Shown here: positions 34,633-43,378 of the stretch, in pieces
Position numbering within the stretch: position 1 is the first letter of the stretch
Layout: each line of letters starts with the position of its first letter
NCBI RefSeq assembly: GCF_005217455.1
Contig: NZ_SZPQ01000033.1
Location: 1 to 57,587, forward strand
Length of the DNA stretch: 57,587 nucleotides
DNA from: Martelella alba
Lineage (GTDB): Bacteria; Pseudomonadota; Gammaproteobacteria; Enterobacterales; Enterobacteriaceae
Direction: 5' to 3'
Translations under genes and position numbers: made by a program
Notes under the pieces: model-generated
The model's input: the letters and a program-made list of their open reading frames with translations, nothing else
The model's database searches: none
What the model was told of the DNA's origin: nothing

Positions 34633-35271
34633 TCACCAGACGCAACCAAAAACCTCGCACAGCTCCCTGATATTTTCCGCCGACAGCGGAGGGATATTTT
34701 TACCGGACGTCAGCCATAATTTTGCCGTTTCTTCCAATTCCTCCAGGATAAAAGCGGCGTGGGCCACGTTTTTCCCCCAGGTGACCGGGCCGAGCCGCTC
34801 CAACATGACGCCCTTGGCCGCCCCGGTAAGGGAGGCCACGATTTCCGCCACCTCCCTGGCGCCGGGTCGATGGTATTTTATAAGGGGGATTTTTCCGACC
34901 TTCATGACCTGGTAGGGGGTAATGGGTGGAAGAATGGCCTCTTTCGACCATACGCCGGACAGCGTTAACAGCACCAGGTAGGTCGAGTGGGTATGAAGAA
35001 CGCAACCCACCTGGGCATTATTTTGATAAACCCCCTGATGCAGCATCAGGGTTTTAGAAGGCTTACCGCCGTTAATCCACTCCCCCCGGCTGTTCACCTT
35101 GGCGATATTATCCGGCTCAAGACTCCCCAGGCAGGCATCGGTGGGCGTGATAAGCCATCCATCGTCAAGGCGGGCGCTGATATTGCCGGATGAACCCGCT
35201 GTATAGCCCCGTCGAAACAGACTTTCTCCCGTGAAGCAAATTTCTTCACGTATCTTATTTTCTTTGTTCAT
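34633..35271 (-). CDS. otnC: Class II aldolase/adducin family protein, OtnC-like 3-oxo-tetronate 4-phosphate decarboxylase
   Basis: A 212-residue zinc enzyme that would decarboxylate the phosphorylated 3-oxo-acid made by the OtnK-like kinase. The fold is shown by FRRGYTAGSSGNISARLDDG. Zinc histidines occur in CVLHTHSTYLV, and MLERLGPVTWG holds the usual H-G position changed to L-G-P-V-T-W-G, a form common in OtnC members. The start at 35271 is chosen because it begins at MNKENKIREE and lies 13 bp after the DeoR stop. First enzyme gene of the operon. Confidence 0.88.
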   Translation of the reverse strand: MNKENKIREEICFTGESLFRRGYTAGSSGNISARLDDGWLITPTDACLGSLEPDNIAKVNSRGEWINGGKPSKTLMLHQGVYQNNAQVGCVLHTHSTYLVLLTLSGVWSKEAILPPITPYQVMKVGKIPLIKYHRPGAREVAEIVASLTGAAKGVMLERLGPVTWGKNVAHAAFILEELEETAKLWLTSGKNIPPLSAENIRELCEVFGCVW

Positions 35272-35284
35272 GCTATTTTTCTCT

Positions 35285-36061
35285 TCAGAGAACATCCACG
35301 AAAGTAACATGCGGCGAAGACGAATTTATCAAACTCTGCTTGCATTCCTTGGATACTGAATCCGTTATAATTTCATCCAGGCTATTTAACGGACATACCG
35401 AATAAAAACCGTATTTACCATATTTACTGCTATCTGAGATCAGTATGTTGCGATTGGCCACCGAAATCACGGTCTGTTTTACCACGGCCTTGCCTTCATA
35501 AGGCGTCGATAAACCATGCACGCTATCCCAGGAGCTCGCGCTGATAAACGCCAAATCAATATTCAATGCCTTGATGAAGTTCGCCGCGCTCAATCCGACA
35601 CAGGAGTAGTTTCTCTTATCGACCCGACCGCCCACATGGAACAAATCAATTGCCGGATTCGCCATTAAATATTGGCTTATGGAAAAATCATTGGTCACGA
35701 TCGTCAGGCGAAAATTGGCCGGAATGCAACAGGCGATTTCGAAGGTGGTGGTCCCCGCGTCAAGATACACAATCGACCCTTCGGAAACTTTGCCCATGGC
35801 GCATTTACCCAGTTCCTTCTTGATCTTGTGATTCAAGTAGGACTTGTCCTGGTAGGGCAACTCCTGCCGCAACAGCTCGCTCAGGCGGATACCGCCATTG
35901 ACGCGCTGAACTTTTCCTTCATGTTCAAGCTGCTGTACATCGCGGCGAATCGTCATATGCGAAACGTTCATCAAGGCCGCAAGCTCAATATAGTAGGCCA
36001 CCTGGTTTTCATGCACATAGCGATAGATGAAATCGCGGCGTTCGTTAGCGCTTAACACCAT
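35285..36061 (-). CDS. DeoR-family transcriptional regulator
   Basis: A 258-residue repressor. Residues 1-55 are a DeoR winged helix (YYIELAALMNVSHMTIRRDV, then EGKVQRVNGGIRL). From about residue 75 it has the sugar-phosphate-binding DeoRC domain, with the signature IVYLDAGTTTFEIA and LTIVTNDFSISQYL, and the C-terminal ILISDSSKYGKYGFY. I start at 36061; an ATG at 36112 is an alternative. It heads the operon that follows by 13 bp and probably represses it until a sugar-acid phosphate binds. Confidence 0.93.
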   Translation of the reverse strand: MVLSANERRDFIYRYVHENQVAYYIELAALMNVSHMTIRRDVQQLEHEGKVQRVNGGIRLSELLRQELPYQDKSYLNHKIKKELGKCAMGKVSEGSIVYLDAGTTTFEIACCIPANFRLTIVTNDFSISQYLMANPAIDLFHVGGRVDKRNYSCVGLSAANFIKALNIDLAFISASSWDSVHGLSTPYEGKAVVKQTVISVANRNILISDSSKYGKYGFYSVCPLNSLDEIITDSVSKECKQSLINSSSPHVTFVDVL

Positions 36062-36532
36062 TATTACCACCAGCTTGTCCGTTTGATAGGCCGGACTGTC
36101 TTGATAGGACACAGTGTACGGATATCAATTTCACATTAAAAGTTGCGATCTCACAGAAGCCGCGCTTTCGGTTTTGCTTGCAATAAAAAATAGCTTATTG
36201 ATAAATAAATTAAAAATAAAATAAATCGGCCAAAACGGATTTCACATTCGCCTGTGAATTTTCAACGCCCGCCGTAATATGCCCGGCAGGGCGACCCCTT
36301 TACCGTGAAAAACAGATGATTCGGCCCCCGTCCATCCCCTTGAGAGCAACAGGTGTTGGCTTGCACGGAGAAATGAGCTTGGGTGTATACTCCAAAGATT
36401 CGAGTTGCATCGCGGCGGCCAGTGAGCGTCCAGGTCATCGGTCGGGAATGGGGGCCGTCCACAACGCGGCGACTTGGCAGATAACCCGTCTGACTTCATC
36501 TTATCCGTTTCTTAGCGCAGGAATCGCCGGCA
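36062..36532. other. Intergenic region with promoter and an enterobacterial repeat
   Basis: About 470 bp between the divergent DeoR and HAD genes. Positions 36113-36240 are AT-rich and should contain the DeoR-operon promoter. TATACTCCAAAGATTCGAGT begins at 36386; its core also appears as TATACTCCGGATAATTCAAG at 39101. The stretch up to 36490 looks like a full-length dispersed repeat. No gene is supported. Confidence 0.5.
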
Positions 36533-37213
36533 ATGAATACACTTCCCTTGCTTGTTTTCGATGTCAATGAAACGCTTCTGGATATTGAGAGTTTAACGCC
36601 GTTTTTCCATCGGGTATTGGGTTCCGCGGAGGCGATGCGGGAGTGGTTCGCCCAATTGGTGCTGTATTCCCAGTCCTTGACGTTGTCCGGCCAGTATGCG
36701 CCTTTTGGCGTGTTGGGCGCCGAAGTGTTGCGTATGACGGCCGCTACCCGCCATAAAACCGTGCGCGAGGACGATATCGCCGAACTCGGCGCGCTGGTGG
36801 CCGCCATGCCCGCCTGGCCGGAGGTTCCCGCCGCTTTGGAAAAACTTAAACTCGCCGGATTCCGGCTATTTACCCTCACCAACAATCCGTTATCCACATT
36901 GTCAAGACAACTGGAAAAGGCCGGGCTTTCCGGATTTTTCGAAAAAAATTTTAGCGTGGATCCGGTCGGGTCCTTTAAACCGGCGCAAAGCGTTTATCAT
37001 CATGTGGCCAATAAACTGACCGCGCCTCCGGCGAGGCTTTGCCTTATCGCCTGCCATACCTGGGATATCATTGGCGCGCGCAGCGCGGGATGGGACGCCG
37101 CCATGGTGTTGCGCCAGGGCAACGCCCTGCTCTGGGTAGGCCCGCAGCCGGGAGTGGTCGCGGCGGATTTGGCCGGCGCGGCGGAAAAAATTATCCGCTT
37201 TTATCAGACATAA
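36533..37213 (+). CDS. HAD-superfamily hydrolase, haloacid dehalogenase type II-like
   Basis: A 226-residue HAD protein. The nucleophile loop is LVFDVNETLLD (Asp10, Asn12, Thr14), motif II is LFTLTNNPLS, motif III Lys is in DPVGSFKPAQSVY, and motif IV is LCLIACHTWDIIGARSAGWD. This matches L-2-haloacid dehalogenases in order and length (about 220-230). Whether haloacids are the real substrate is unknown, as many such enterobacterial proteins are general phosphatases or dehalogenases. It stands alone between the tetronate-like operon and the Fic-like gene. Confidence 0.9.
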   Translation: MNTLPLLVFDVNETLLDIESLTPFFHRVLGSAEAMREWFAQLVLYSQSLTLSGQYAPFGVLGAEVLRMTAATRHKTVREDDIAELGALVAAMPAWPEVPAALEKLKLAGFRLFTLTNNPLSTLSRQLEKAGLSGFFEKNFSVDPVGSFKPAQSVYHHVANKLTAPPARLCLIACHTWDIIGARSAGWDAAMVLRQGNALLWVGPQPGVVAADLAGAAEKIIRFYQT

Positions 37214-37222
37214 CCCATTTGG

Positions 37223-38602
37223 TTAGCGGGCATAGGCTTGCTCGGATAAAAATGATTTATCAAGCGCGTAATCCTGCAATTTGGCCAGCGTTTCCTGATT
37301 GGTGAACATCTCGCGCAACCCGTAATGGGGGAGAAATATAAACGCCTTGCCCCTTTGCTGCAAGGTCAGGTAGCCCTTGTCCACCAGTTCCAGAAAATCG
37401 CGGCGAGCGGTCGGATAGGCAATCCCGTGATTATTTTTGTGGTAGCGAAGGGTAAATTCCGCCTCGGGCTTGCGCAGTGCCCGCCCGAGGATGGAACGCT
37501 GACGGTCGTTGAGCTGGAGATCCTTTTTGAGGGTCTGACGCAGCGCGCGATCCCAGTTTTCCCAACCGCTGACGTAATGTTCGACAATACGCAAGGCAAG
37601 CAGCGTTAATTGCGCGGTGAGCGTTTGCAATGATGTCAGATCCCCCGGCGCGCGGATGCGCAGACTTTCATAAGCGGTACGGTCGAAAGACACCCGCGGC
37701 GGCAGAATGTGCCCCTCGTCCCAATCCAGTTTTACACGGGAAATAGGCAATAACCCCAATACCGGCAGATCATGCTTCAGCGCGTACAGATGCGCCGCCA
37801 GTCGGCCTACCTGGTAGCTCACCTCCTTGAGGGGGCGATAAAACCGAAAGGAATCGGTCAGGATCAGCGCGCGCAATACGTCGTGATCATATTCACCCGT
37901 TTCATGATTGGCATACGCGGCAATGTAATCCATCTGCCGGTTGGCGAATCGCTCGGTCATGGCCCCCGGCCACTCGAACAGTCCCGTGCCCAGCGAGGCC
38001 CGGGTGGTTTCCAACGCGCGGATATCCACGCCTTCCAACAGCCGATCCCGCAGATGCATAAACAAATCGCGCGAAAAGGGCTCGCCGACCAGATTCGGCA
38101 AGTGATCGATGGCATTAAAGGTATTGGCCACCAGCCGTTCGGTGGCGTTACGCGGCGCCCGATCCAAACGTAACTGGCTATCGGCGTCTCTTACCGAGAG
38201 CGACAATCCGTCAAGGCGGGTAGCGGCAATCGCGTCGGGAATGCGAACATTCATCAGAAAATGCTGGCTGCTGGCGGCGGTCATGGTGCGATGCAGATGG
38301 GAATCGGGGGCGCAGGCGCGGGTGACGATACCGATGATGTCCGTCAATTCATGGGTGCGCCGATACCAATATTCCTCATCATTCAAATCCGGGATCGGCA
38401 AATCGATGCCCATATACCGGCTCATGCGGTTCATGATTTCCCACATGGCCAGGGGGCTAATGTTCGGCGGCAGGTTCAGGGAGAGAAATTCGTCCCAGGA
38501 GATGCATTTCTGCGAAAATCGTTTGAGCAGTTTTTGAAAAGACACATCATCAAACAGCGTTTGCAGGGAATGCCCCAACAAATGCGATTCGGCAGCAGTC
38601 AT
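37223..38602 (-). CDS. Fic-fold protein with degenerate active site and C-terminal winged helix
   Basis: A 459-residue protein that follows the layout of Fic proteins. An N-terminal helical region has AATRLDGLSLS (127-137), where Fic proteins carry an inhibitory helix. A core runs VLRALILTDSFRFYRPLKEV then SYQVGRLAAHLYALKHDLPV (242-280), and a C-terminal winged helix spans about 370-435 (ATARRDFLELVDKGYLTLQQ-like). The catalytic Fic motif HxFx(D/E)GNGR is replaced by YRPLKEVSYQVGR (255-267), so His, Gly-Asn and probably AMP transfer are lost. It is divergent from the ETF operon and may be its DNA-binding regulator. Assignment rests on pattern, not on a search. Confidence 0.6.
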   Translation of the reverse strand: MTAAESHLLGHSLQTLFDDVSFQKLLKRFSQKCISWDEFLSLNLPPNISPLAMWEIMNRMSRYMGIDLPIPDLNDEEYWYRRTHELTDIIGIVTRACAPDSHLHRTMTAASSQHFLMNVRIPDAIAATRLDGLSLSVRDADSQLRLDRAPRNATERLVANTFNAIDHLPNLVGEPFSRDLFMHLRDRLLEGVDIRALETTRASLGTGLFEWPGAMTERFANRQMDYIAAYANHETGEYDHDVLRALILTDSFRFYRPLKEVSYQVGRLAAHLYALKHDLPVLGLLPISRVKLDWDEGHILPPRVSFDRTAYESLRIRAPGDLTSLQTLTAQLTLLALRIVEHYVSGWENWDRALRQTLKKDLQLNDRQRSILGRALRKPEAEFTLRYHKNNHGIAYPTARRDFLELVDKGYLTLQQRGKAFIFLPHYGLREMFTNQETLAKLQDYALDKSFLSEQAYAR

Positions 38603-39273
38603 GCAGTACTCCTTAATATCAGCGGCGGCGCCGTCCGGAAATACACCGCGCTTCCGGGCCCTTTACGGTATGACGAATCATTGCCGCCGCGGCGGCCTAT
38701 TCACCTCTCCCATGACATTGATCAATACAGGCCATAAGGCATAATGGGCGTATTTTGATCTGCATCATGCGTAAATATCTACGAAATGTTCATATCGTTT
38801 AGACGAACCGCTTTTTTCACCGTCAAACCTATACAAGATATTCAGACAATCCACGCCGCGATAATGTGAGCCCATTCTCAATTTGCCTTGCCGCGCCGGT
38901 TAACACCACCGTCTTGGCGGAACGAAATACGCATCGTACAGCGAATTGCCCCTTGGCTTACCGCGAGGCATTTTGGATTATCCAAAATATATAGAAAATG
39001 TTTATTTTGAATAGGTTTCGCGGTGAAAGAGAGCGAATATCTATAAAAAATCTATATATTGACGTCATTTACAACCGGTTCTAAGTTCAGCACAGGTCAT
39101 TATACTCCGGATAATTCAAGTTGCCTCGCGGCTAACAAAAGGCGACGTGAAGTATGACGGGTTTATCTCCTCCACCATTTCGTGACTCATGGATTGCGAT
39201 GCGGCGTGCAGTACATCAACCGTTTTTCTGCCGACGACATTCGCAATAGCGAACTCTCCTTAGGAGAAAAATC
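38603..39273. promoter_or_regulatory. Divergent control region with palindromic operator TTTTGGATTATCCAAAA
   Basis: A 670-bp region between the Fic-like gene and the SDR-ETF operon. TTTTGGAT-T-ATCCAAAA (38971-38987) is a perfect 8-bp inverted repeat with a single central base, in an AT-rich stretch, and looks like a repressor site. A compact dispersed repeat lies at 39101-39161. The SDR ribosome binding site TTAGGAG is at 39260-39266. No gene was found. Confidence 0.6.
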
Positions 39274-40035
39274 ATGCCTGAACAATTACTGGATTTTACC
39301 GGGCGGGTGGTACTGGTCACCGGCGGCAAATCCGGCATCGGCCGCGCCGCCGCCCTGGCGTTCGCCCGCCAGGGCGCGCGATTGATCATTGCCGGACGCA
39401 GCCAGGCCGATGATACGTTGCGTACCATACGCGACGCGGGCGGCGAGGCCCGGTTCGTACAGACCGATATCAGTATCGCCGCCCAAGTGCGCCATCTGGT
39501 GGATGCCACGTTGGAAGCCTACGGCCGGCTGGATGTGGCGTTCAATAACTCCGGTTTATTGCCGGTCACCGCCGAGCTGACGGAACAAACCGAGGAGGAT
39601 TTCGATCAGATCCTGGCCGTCGACCTTAAAGGGCTGTTTTTGTGCATGAAGTACCAGATCCCGGCAATGTTGAAGACCGGCGGCGGGTCCATCGTCAACT
39701 GTGGTTCCGTGGCCAGTCTGATAGCCGATCCGGGCATGAGCCCTTATGTGGCGGCCAAACACGGCGTGGCGGGGCTCTCTAAAGCCGCCGCGCTTGAGTA
39801 TGCCAAACGCAATATCCGCATCAATACGGTTTGTCCCGGCTTTACCGAAACCGAGATGACTCGCGGCTGGATCGCCGATCCGCGCATGTGCGAGCAGGTT
39901 AAATCATTTAACGCGGTCAACCGGATCGCCTCTCCCGATGAAATTGCCGGTCTCGTGTTATTCCTGGCATCGCCAATGGCGTCTTTCATCACGGGCGCCG
40001 TGATCCCGGTGGACGGCGCGCAAACGGCCCATTGA
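39274..40035 (+). CDS. Short-chain dehydrogenase/reductase
   Basis: A 253-residue classical SDR. The cofactor loop is LVTGGKSGIGRAAALAF, the structural Asn region is VAFNNSGLLP, and the catalytic Ser-Tyr-Lys are in SIVNCGSVASL and SPYVAAKHGVAGL. The C-terminus ends ITGAVIPVDGAQTAH, as in FabG-like oxidoreductases. It is the first gene of a seven-gene operon with electron-transfer flavoprotein genes, so it may make or use the ketone or alcohol processed there. Cofactor preference is not certain. Confidence 0.94.
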   Translation: MPEQLLDFTGRVVLVTGGKSGIGRAAALAFARQGARLIIAGRSQADDTLRTIRDAGGEARFVQTDISIAAQVRHLVDATLEAYGRLDVAFNNSGLLPVTAELTEQTEEDFDQILAVDLKGLFLCMKYQIPAMLKTGGGSIVNCGSVASLIADPGMSPYVAAKHGVAGLSKAAALEYAKRNIRINTVCPGFTETEMTRGWIADPRMCEQVKSFNAVNRIASPDEIAGLVLFLASPMASFITGAVIPVDGAQTAH

Positions 40036-40077
40036 GCGCCTGTCGATAACGGCGCGGGCGACATAACAGGAGAGCTC

Positions 40078-40812
40078 ATGAAGATAGTTGTCGTATTCAA
40101 GTGGTCGCGTAATCCGCAGGATGCGCGGGTGGGAACGGAGGGTTCCCTCGAGTGGCGCGGCGTAAAGATGGCCGCCAGCGACGACGATCCCGCGGCCATA
40201 CTGGCCGCGGGGGAAATCGCCGCCGCTGGGGATGAAATCGTCGGTCTGACCATCGGCGACGGGGATACGGCCTGGGCCGCGGCGCGCGGCGCGGCGCGTA
40301 CCGTGGTGGTCAGCGATGCGACGGTCGTCCCGAATGGCGCGGCCACGGGCGCGATATTGGCGGCGGCCGTGCGGGGGATGGCGGACGTCGGCCTGGTTCT
40401 TATCGGTGATTCGGTCTGGGATTACGGCGTCGTGGCCGCCCTGGCCGGGCAATTGGGCTGGCCGGCATTAACCGGCGTGACGGCTGTCCGGCGGCAAGCG
40501 GGGAATTGGCTGGCGACGCGCCGACATGGCAATGTCAGTCAGGAAATCGCGATCACCGGGCCCGCTTTATTGGCGATGGTCGCCAGCCGCGCCGAGCAGC
40601 GGGCGCCAAGCATGAAAGACGTGCTGGCCGCGCGCAAAAAACCGGTCACCGCGCTGACGACCGAGGATCTCAACATCGTTACCGCAACGACGGTCACTCC
40701 GCTCGCCACGGCGCTGCCCGACGTCTCCGCCGCGCGCATCATCGACGGCGCGGATCCGCGGCAAGCCGCGGAGGAACTGCTGAACGCGCTGCGTACACAG
40801 GGCGTATTGTGA
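40078..40812 (+). CDS. Electron transfer flavoprotein beta subunit (EtfB/FixA-like)
   Basis: A 244-residue ETF beta subunit. It begins MKIVVVFKWSRNPQDARVG. GLTIGDGDTAWAAARGAART and VGLVLIGDSVWDYGVVAALA match the AMP/FAD-binding fold, and LGWPALTGVTAVRR the rest of the family core. The C-terminal ASRAEQRAPSMKDVLAARKK is the recognition-loop region. It forms a heterodimer with the next gene product. The set resembles FixA-FixB and the caiTABCDE-associated FixABCX system. Confidence 0.9.
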   Translation: MKIVVVFKWSRNPQDARVGTEGSLEWRGVKMAASDDDPAAILAAGEIAAAGDEIVGLTIGDGDTAWAAARGAARTVVVSDATVVPNGAATGAILAAAVRGMADVGLVLIGDSVWDYGVVAALAGQLGWPALTGVTAVRRQAGNWLATRRHGNVSQEIAITGPALLAMVASRAEQRAPSMKDVLAARKKPVTALTTEDLNIVTATTVTPLATALPDVSAARIIDGADPRQAAEELLNALRTQGVL

Positions 40813-40849
40813 ATTGCCGCGCGCCGGCATAACTGGACGGAGGTATGCA

Positions 40850-41776
40850 GTGAATACAGACAGTTGGATTATCGTCACCGATGACAGGCGTATTAGCGGC
40901 ATGGCGTCCGCCGCGCGCGGACTCGGCGGACACGTCACCGCCGCGGTCATAGGCGCGCGCGCGCTGGCGGACATTGCCGCGGCGGCCGGTTTCGATACGG
41001 TACGCTGGTATGCGGTCGCCGACGCCACGCCCATTGAAGCCTATGCGGCACAGGTGGCGGCGGACATCGCCGCGGCGGCGCCACGCGTCGTACTGGCCTC
41101 CGACGCCGCGCCGGGCCGGGTGGTGCTGGGCGCGGCCGCGGCGCGTCTGGATGCCGCCATTATCGCCGCGATCCGCGGTCTCTCTTTCGCCGGTGACGAT
41201 CTGCAAGTCAGACGCAGCGCGGCGGAAGGCCGGATTATCGAAACATTCGCCGTAAACGGTCCTTTGGCCGGCATCTATGACGGCGAAGATGCCGAGCCGG
41301 CGGCGACCCGGCCCGCCGCTTTGCAACCCATTGACACAACCGCGCCCCTGGCCGCATTACGGGTGGTCGGCACCGTGCAAAACGAAACCGACGGCAACGG
41401 ACTGAGCGCCGCCGCACGCGTGATAGGCGTCGGACTCGGCGTGCGCGCCCGCGACGACCTTGCCGCCATCGAACAGCTTGCCGCCGCCGCGCATGCCGAA
41501 ATCGCCTGTTCCCTGCCCGTGTGCGACGACATGCGCTGGTTTGACGCCAGCCGGGTGGTGGGGTCGACCCACAATCAAATCGCGCCCGATCTGTACATCG
41601 CTTTAGGCATCTCGGGACAGCCGCAGCACCTTGCCGGCGTTCGCGACGCCAAAGTGGTGGTCGCCGTCAATAACGATCCCGACGCCCGGATCTTTAAAAA
41701 CTGCGATATCGGCATCGTCGGCGATCTTTACCCTATCGTTCCGGCTTTGACTGCGGCCCTCAAGGCCGCCCGATAA
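40850..41776 (+). CDS. Electron transfer flavoprotein alpha subunit (EtfA/FixB-like)
   Basis: A 308-residue ETF alpha subunit. The C-terminal FAD domain has ARVIGVGLGVRARDDLAAIE, ACSLPVCDDMRWFDASRVVG, QIAPDLYIALGISGQPQHLA and VVAVNNDPDARIFKNCDIGI, nearly the textbook pattern. I choose a GTG start at 40850, six bases after GGAGG, giving VNTDSWIIVTDD. An upstream ATG would need a read-through without ribosome binding site. It carries the FAD that passes electrons to the FixC-like quinone oxidoreductase. Confidence 0.92.
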   Translation: MNTDSWIIVTDDRRISGMASAARGLGGHVTAAVIGARALADIAAAAGFDTVRWYAVADATPIEAYAAQVAADIAAAAPRVVLASDAAPGRVVLGAAAARLDAAIIAAIRGLSFAGDDLQVRRSAAEGRIIETFAVNGPLAGIYDGEDAEPAATRPAALQPIDTTAPLAALRVVGTVQNETDGNGLSAAARVIGVGLGVRARDDLAAIEQLAAAAHAEIACSLPVCDDMRWFDASRVVGSTHNQIAPDLYIALGISGQPQHLAGVRDAKVVVAVNNDPDARIFKNCDIGIVGDLYPIVPALTAALKAAR

Positions 41777-41816
41777 CCGAAACGCTGTCACGAACAACGC
41801 CACAGGAGAAGACATC

Positions 41817-43307
41817 ATGTCCGAGCACAATACACCGGTCGATGCGCAGTACGACCTTATCGTCATCGGCGGCGGCGGTTCCGGCAAATCGGCCGCGCTG
41901 ACCGCGGCGCAGGGCGGGCTAAGGGTCGCCCTGCTGGAAAAAATGCCGCAAACCGGCGGTACATCCATCTATGCCGAGGGCACGGCGGCCTTTGAATCGA
42001 GCGAACAGCAGGCGCGCGGCGCGCCTGAACTCGCCGGAGCGCATTTCCCCACCCGCGGCGAGGGATTCCGCCGTTATATGGAATACAGCCACCATCGCGC
42101 CAACCCCGATGTGGTGCGGATGCAGGTGGACAATACCGCCGACACCATCGATATCCTCAAATCACTGGGCATCGTCTACACCGATGTATCGATTTACGCC
42201 TACGAACAACCGTTGGAATTATACACTTTCCACCGGCCGGATGGTTTGGGCGCGCATGTACAGGACGTGTTGCTGCGGGCCTGCGTCAATGCCGGCGTCG
42301 ACATGTTCACCGAGACGCGGGCTAAAAAAATCATCATGGACGCCGGCGCGGCGGCCGGCGTATTGGCCGAGGATTCAAGCGGCAATTTGCTGCATCTGGC
42401 CTGTCAGGCGGTCATTATCGCCAGCGGCGGATTCGGCAATAACCCCGAACTGCGCAAAAAATACGCCTGGCAGGCACGCTATCTCGACGATACCTATGCC
42501 TGCGTACCCACGCAAAATACCGGGGATGGCCTGACCATGGCGCTGGAGGCCGGCGCCGATACCGATAACATCGGCGCATTGATGATTATTCCCTGCGCGC
42601 GGGGTAAAACGCTAACCTCGCACATCAGCGGCGCCGGCTCGCAACCGGTACTGTGGGTCAACAAAACCGCCCGCCGTTTCGCCAATGAACAAGTGGCGAT
42701 GAGTTTCGCCGATGCCGGTAACACCATCGCCCGGCAACCGGAAGCCACCGTCTATGCCATTATCGACAGCGAAACCGTCCGCCATTTGATGGAACAGGGT
42801 TCGGATATCGGCCTGGGCGATTTCATTCCCTATAAGTTAAAGCTCAGTCGCCTGCTAACCGAGCTTGAGCAGGACATCGTCGACGGCCTGGCCTGGAAAG
42901 GCGATACGGTACAAGGGCTGGCCAACGCGATGGGACTTGATGCGACGGTACTCGGCCAGACCGTGGCCGACTATAACCAGGCCTGCGACAAAGGCGTCGA
43001 TCCGTTGTTCTATAAGCCGGCCAAGTTTTTACGCCCGGTACGGCAAGGGCCGTTTTATGCCATAAACATGACCGGCAGCGTGCTGGTGTCTTCCGGCGGT
43101 ATCCGGGTGAACGGCAACTTGCAGGTGATAGGCCGCGACAACCTGCCCATCACCGGTTTGTATGCGGTAGGTAACGACGCCAGCGGTCTGTATGGCGATA
43201 CCTACAATCTGGATGTGCCCGGTTCGGCCAACGGCTTCGCGCATACTTCCGGCCGAATGGCGGCCCGCCATGTTCTTCACGCCCTCGGGCAACACAGCGC
43301 GGCGTGA
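41817..43307 (+). CDS. FAD-dependent oxidoreductase, fumarate reductase/flavocytochrome c-like flavoprotein
   Basis: A 496-residue flavoprotein. The FAD dinucleotide loop is YDLIVIGGGGSGKSAALTAA, the cap-domain junction is PQTGGTSIYAEG, and the second FAD motif is QAVIIASGGFGNNPELRKKY. The C-terminal PITGLYAVGNDASGLYGDTY and ANGFAHTSGRMAARH bind FAD as in soluble fumarate reductases. Such proteins reduce an activated C=C bond or desaturate. In this operon it probably exchanges electrons with the adjacent ETF. The substrate is unknown. Confidence 0.9.
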   Translation: MSEHNTPVDAQYDLIVIGGGGSGKSAALTAAQGGLRVALLEKMPQTGGTSIYAEGTAAFESSEQQARGAPELAGAHFPTRGEGFRRYMEYSHHRANPDVVRMQVDNTADTIDILKSLGIVYTDVSIYAYEQPLELYTFHRPDGLGAHVQDVLLRACVNAGVDMFTETRAKKIIMDAGAAAGVLAEDSSGNLLHLACQAVIIASGGFGNNPELRKKYAWQARYLDDTYACVPTQNTGDGLTMALEAGADTDNIGALMIIPCARGKTLTSHISGAGSQPVLWVNKTARRFANEQVAMSFADAGNTIARQPEATVYAIIDSETVRHLMEQGSDIGLGDFIPYKLKLSRLLTELEQDIVDGLAWKGDTVQGLANAMGLDATVLGQTVADYNQACDKGVDPLFYKPAKFLRPVRQGPFYAINMTGSVLVSSGGIRVNGNLQVIGRDNLPITGLYAVGNDASGLYGDTYNLDVPGSANGFAHTSGRMAARHVLHALGQHSAA

Positions 43308-43378
43308 TAGGCGACGCCGTGGCCGGCGACAATCGACCACGGCGTCCGGTTATCTCGTCGTAAGGGAGTCGCAATTCT

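Noticed and set aside
40567-41326. Long antisense open frames inside the EtfB/EtfA genes
   Set aside because: They are shadow frames of GC-rich coding sequence; the sense frames match ETF subunits throughout.
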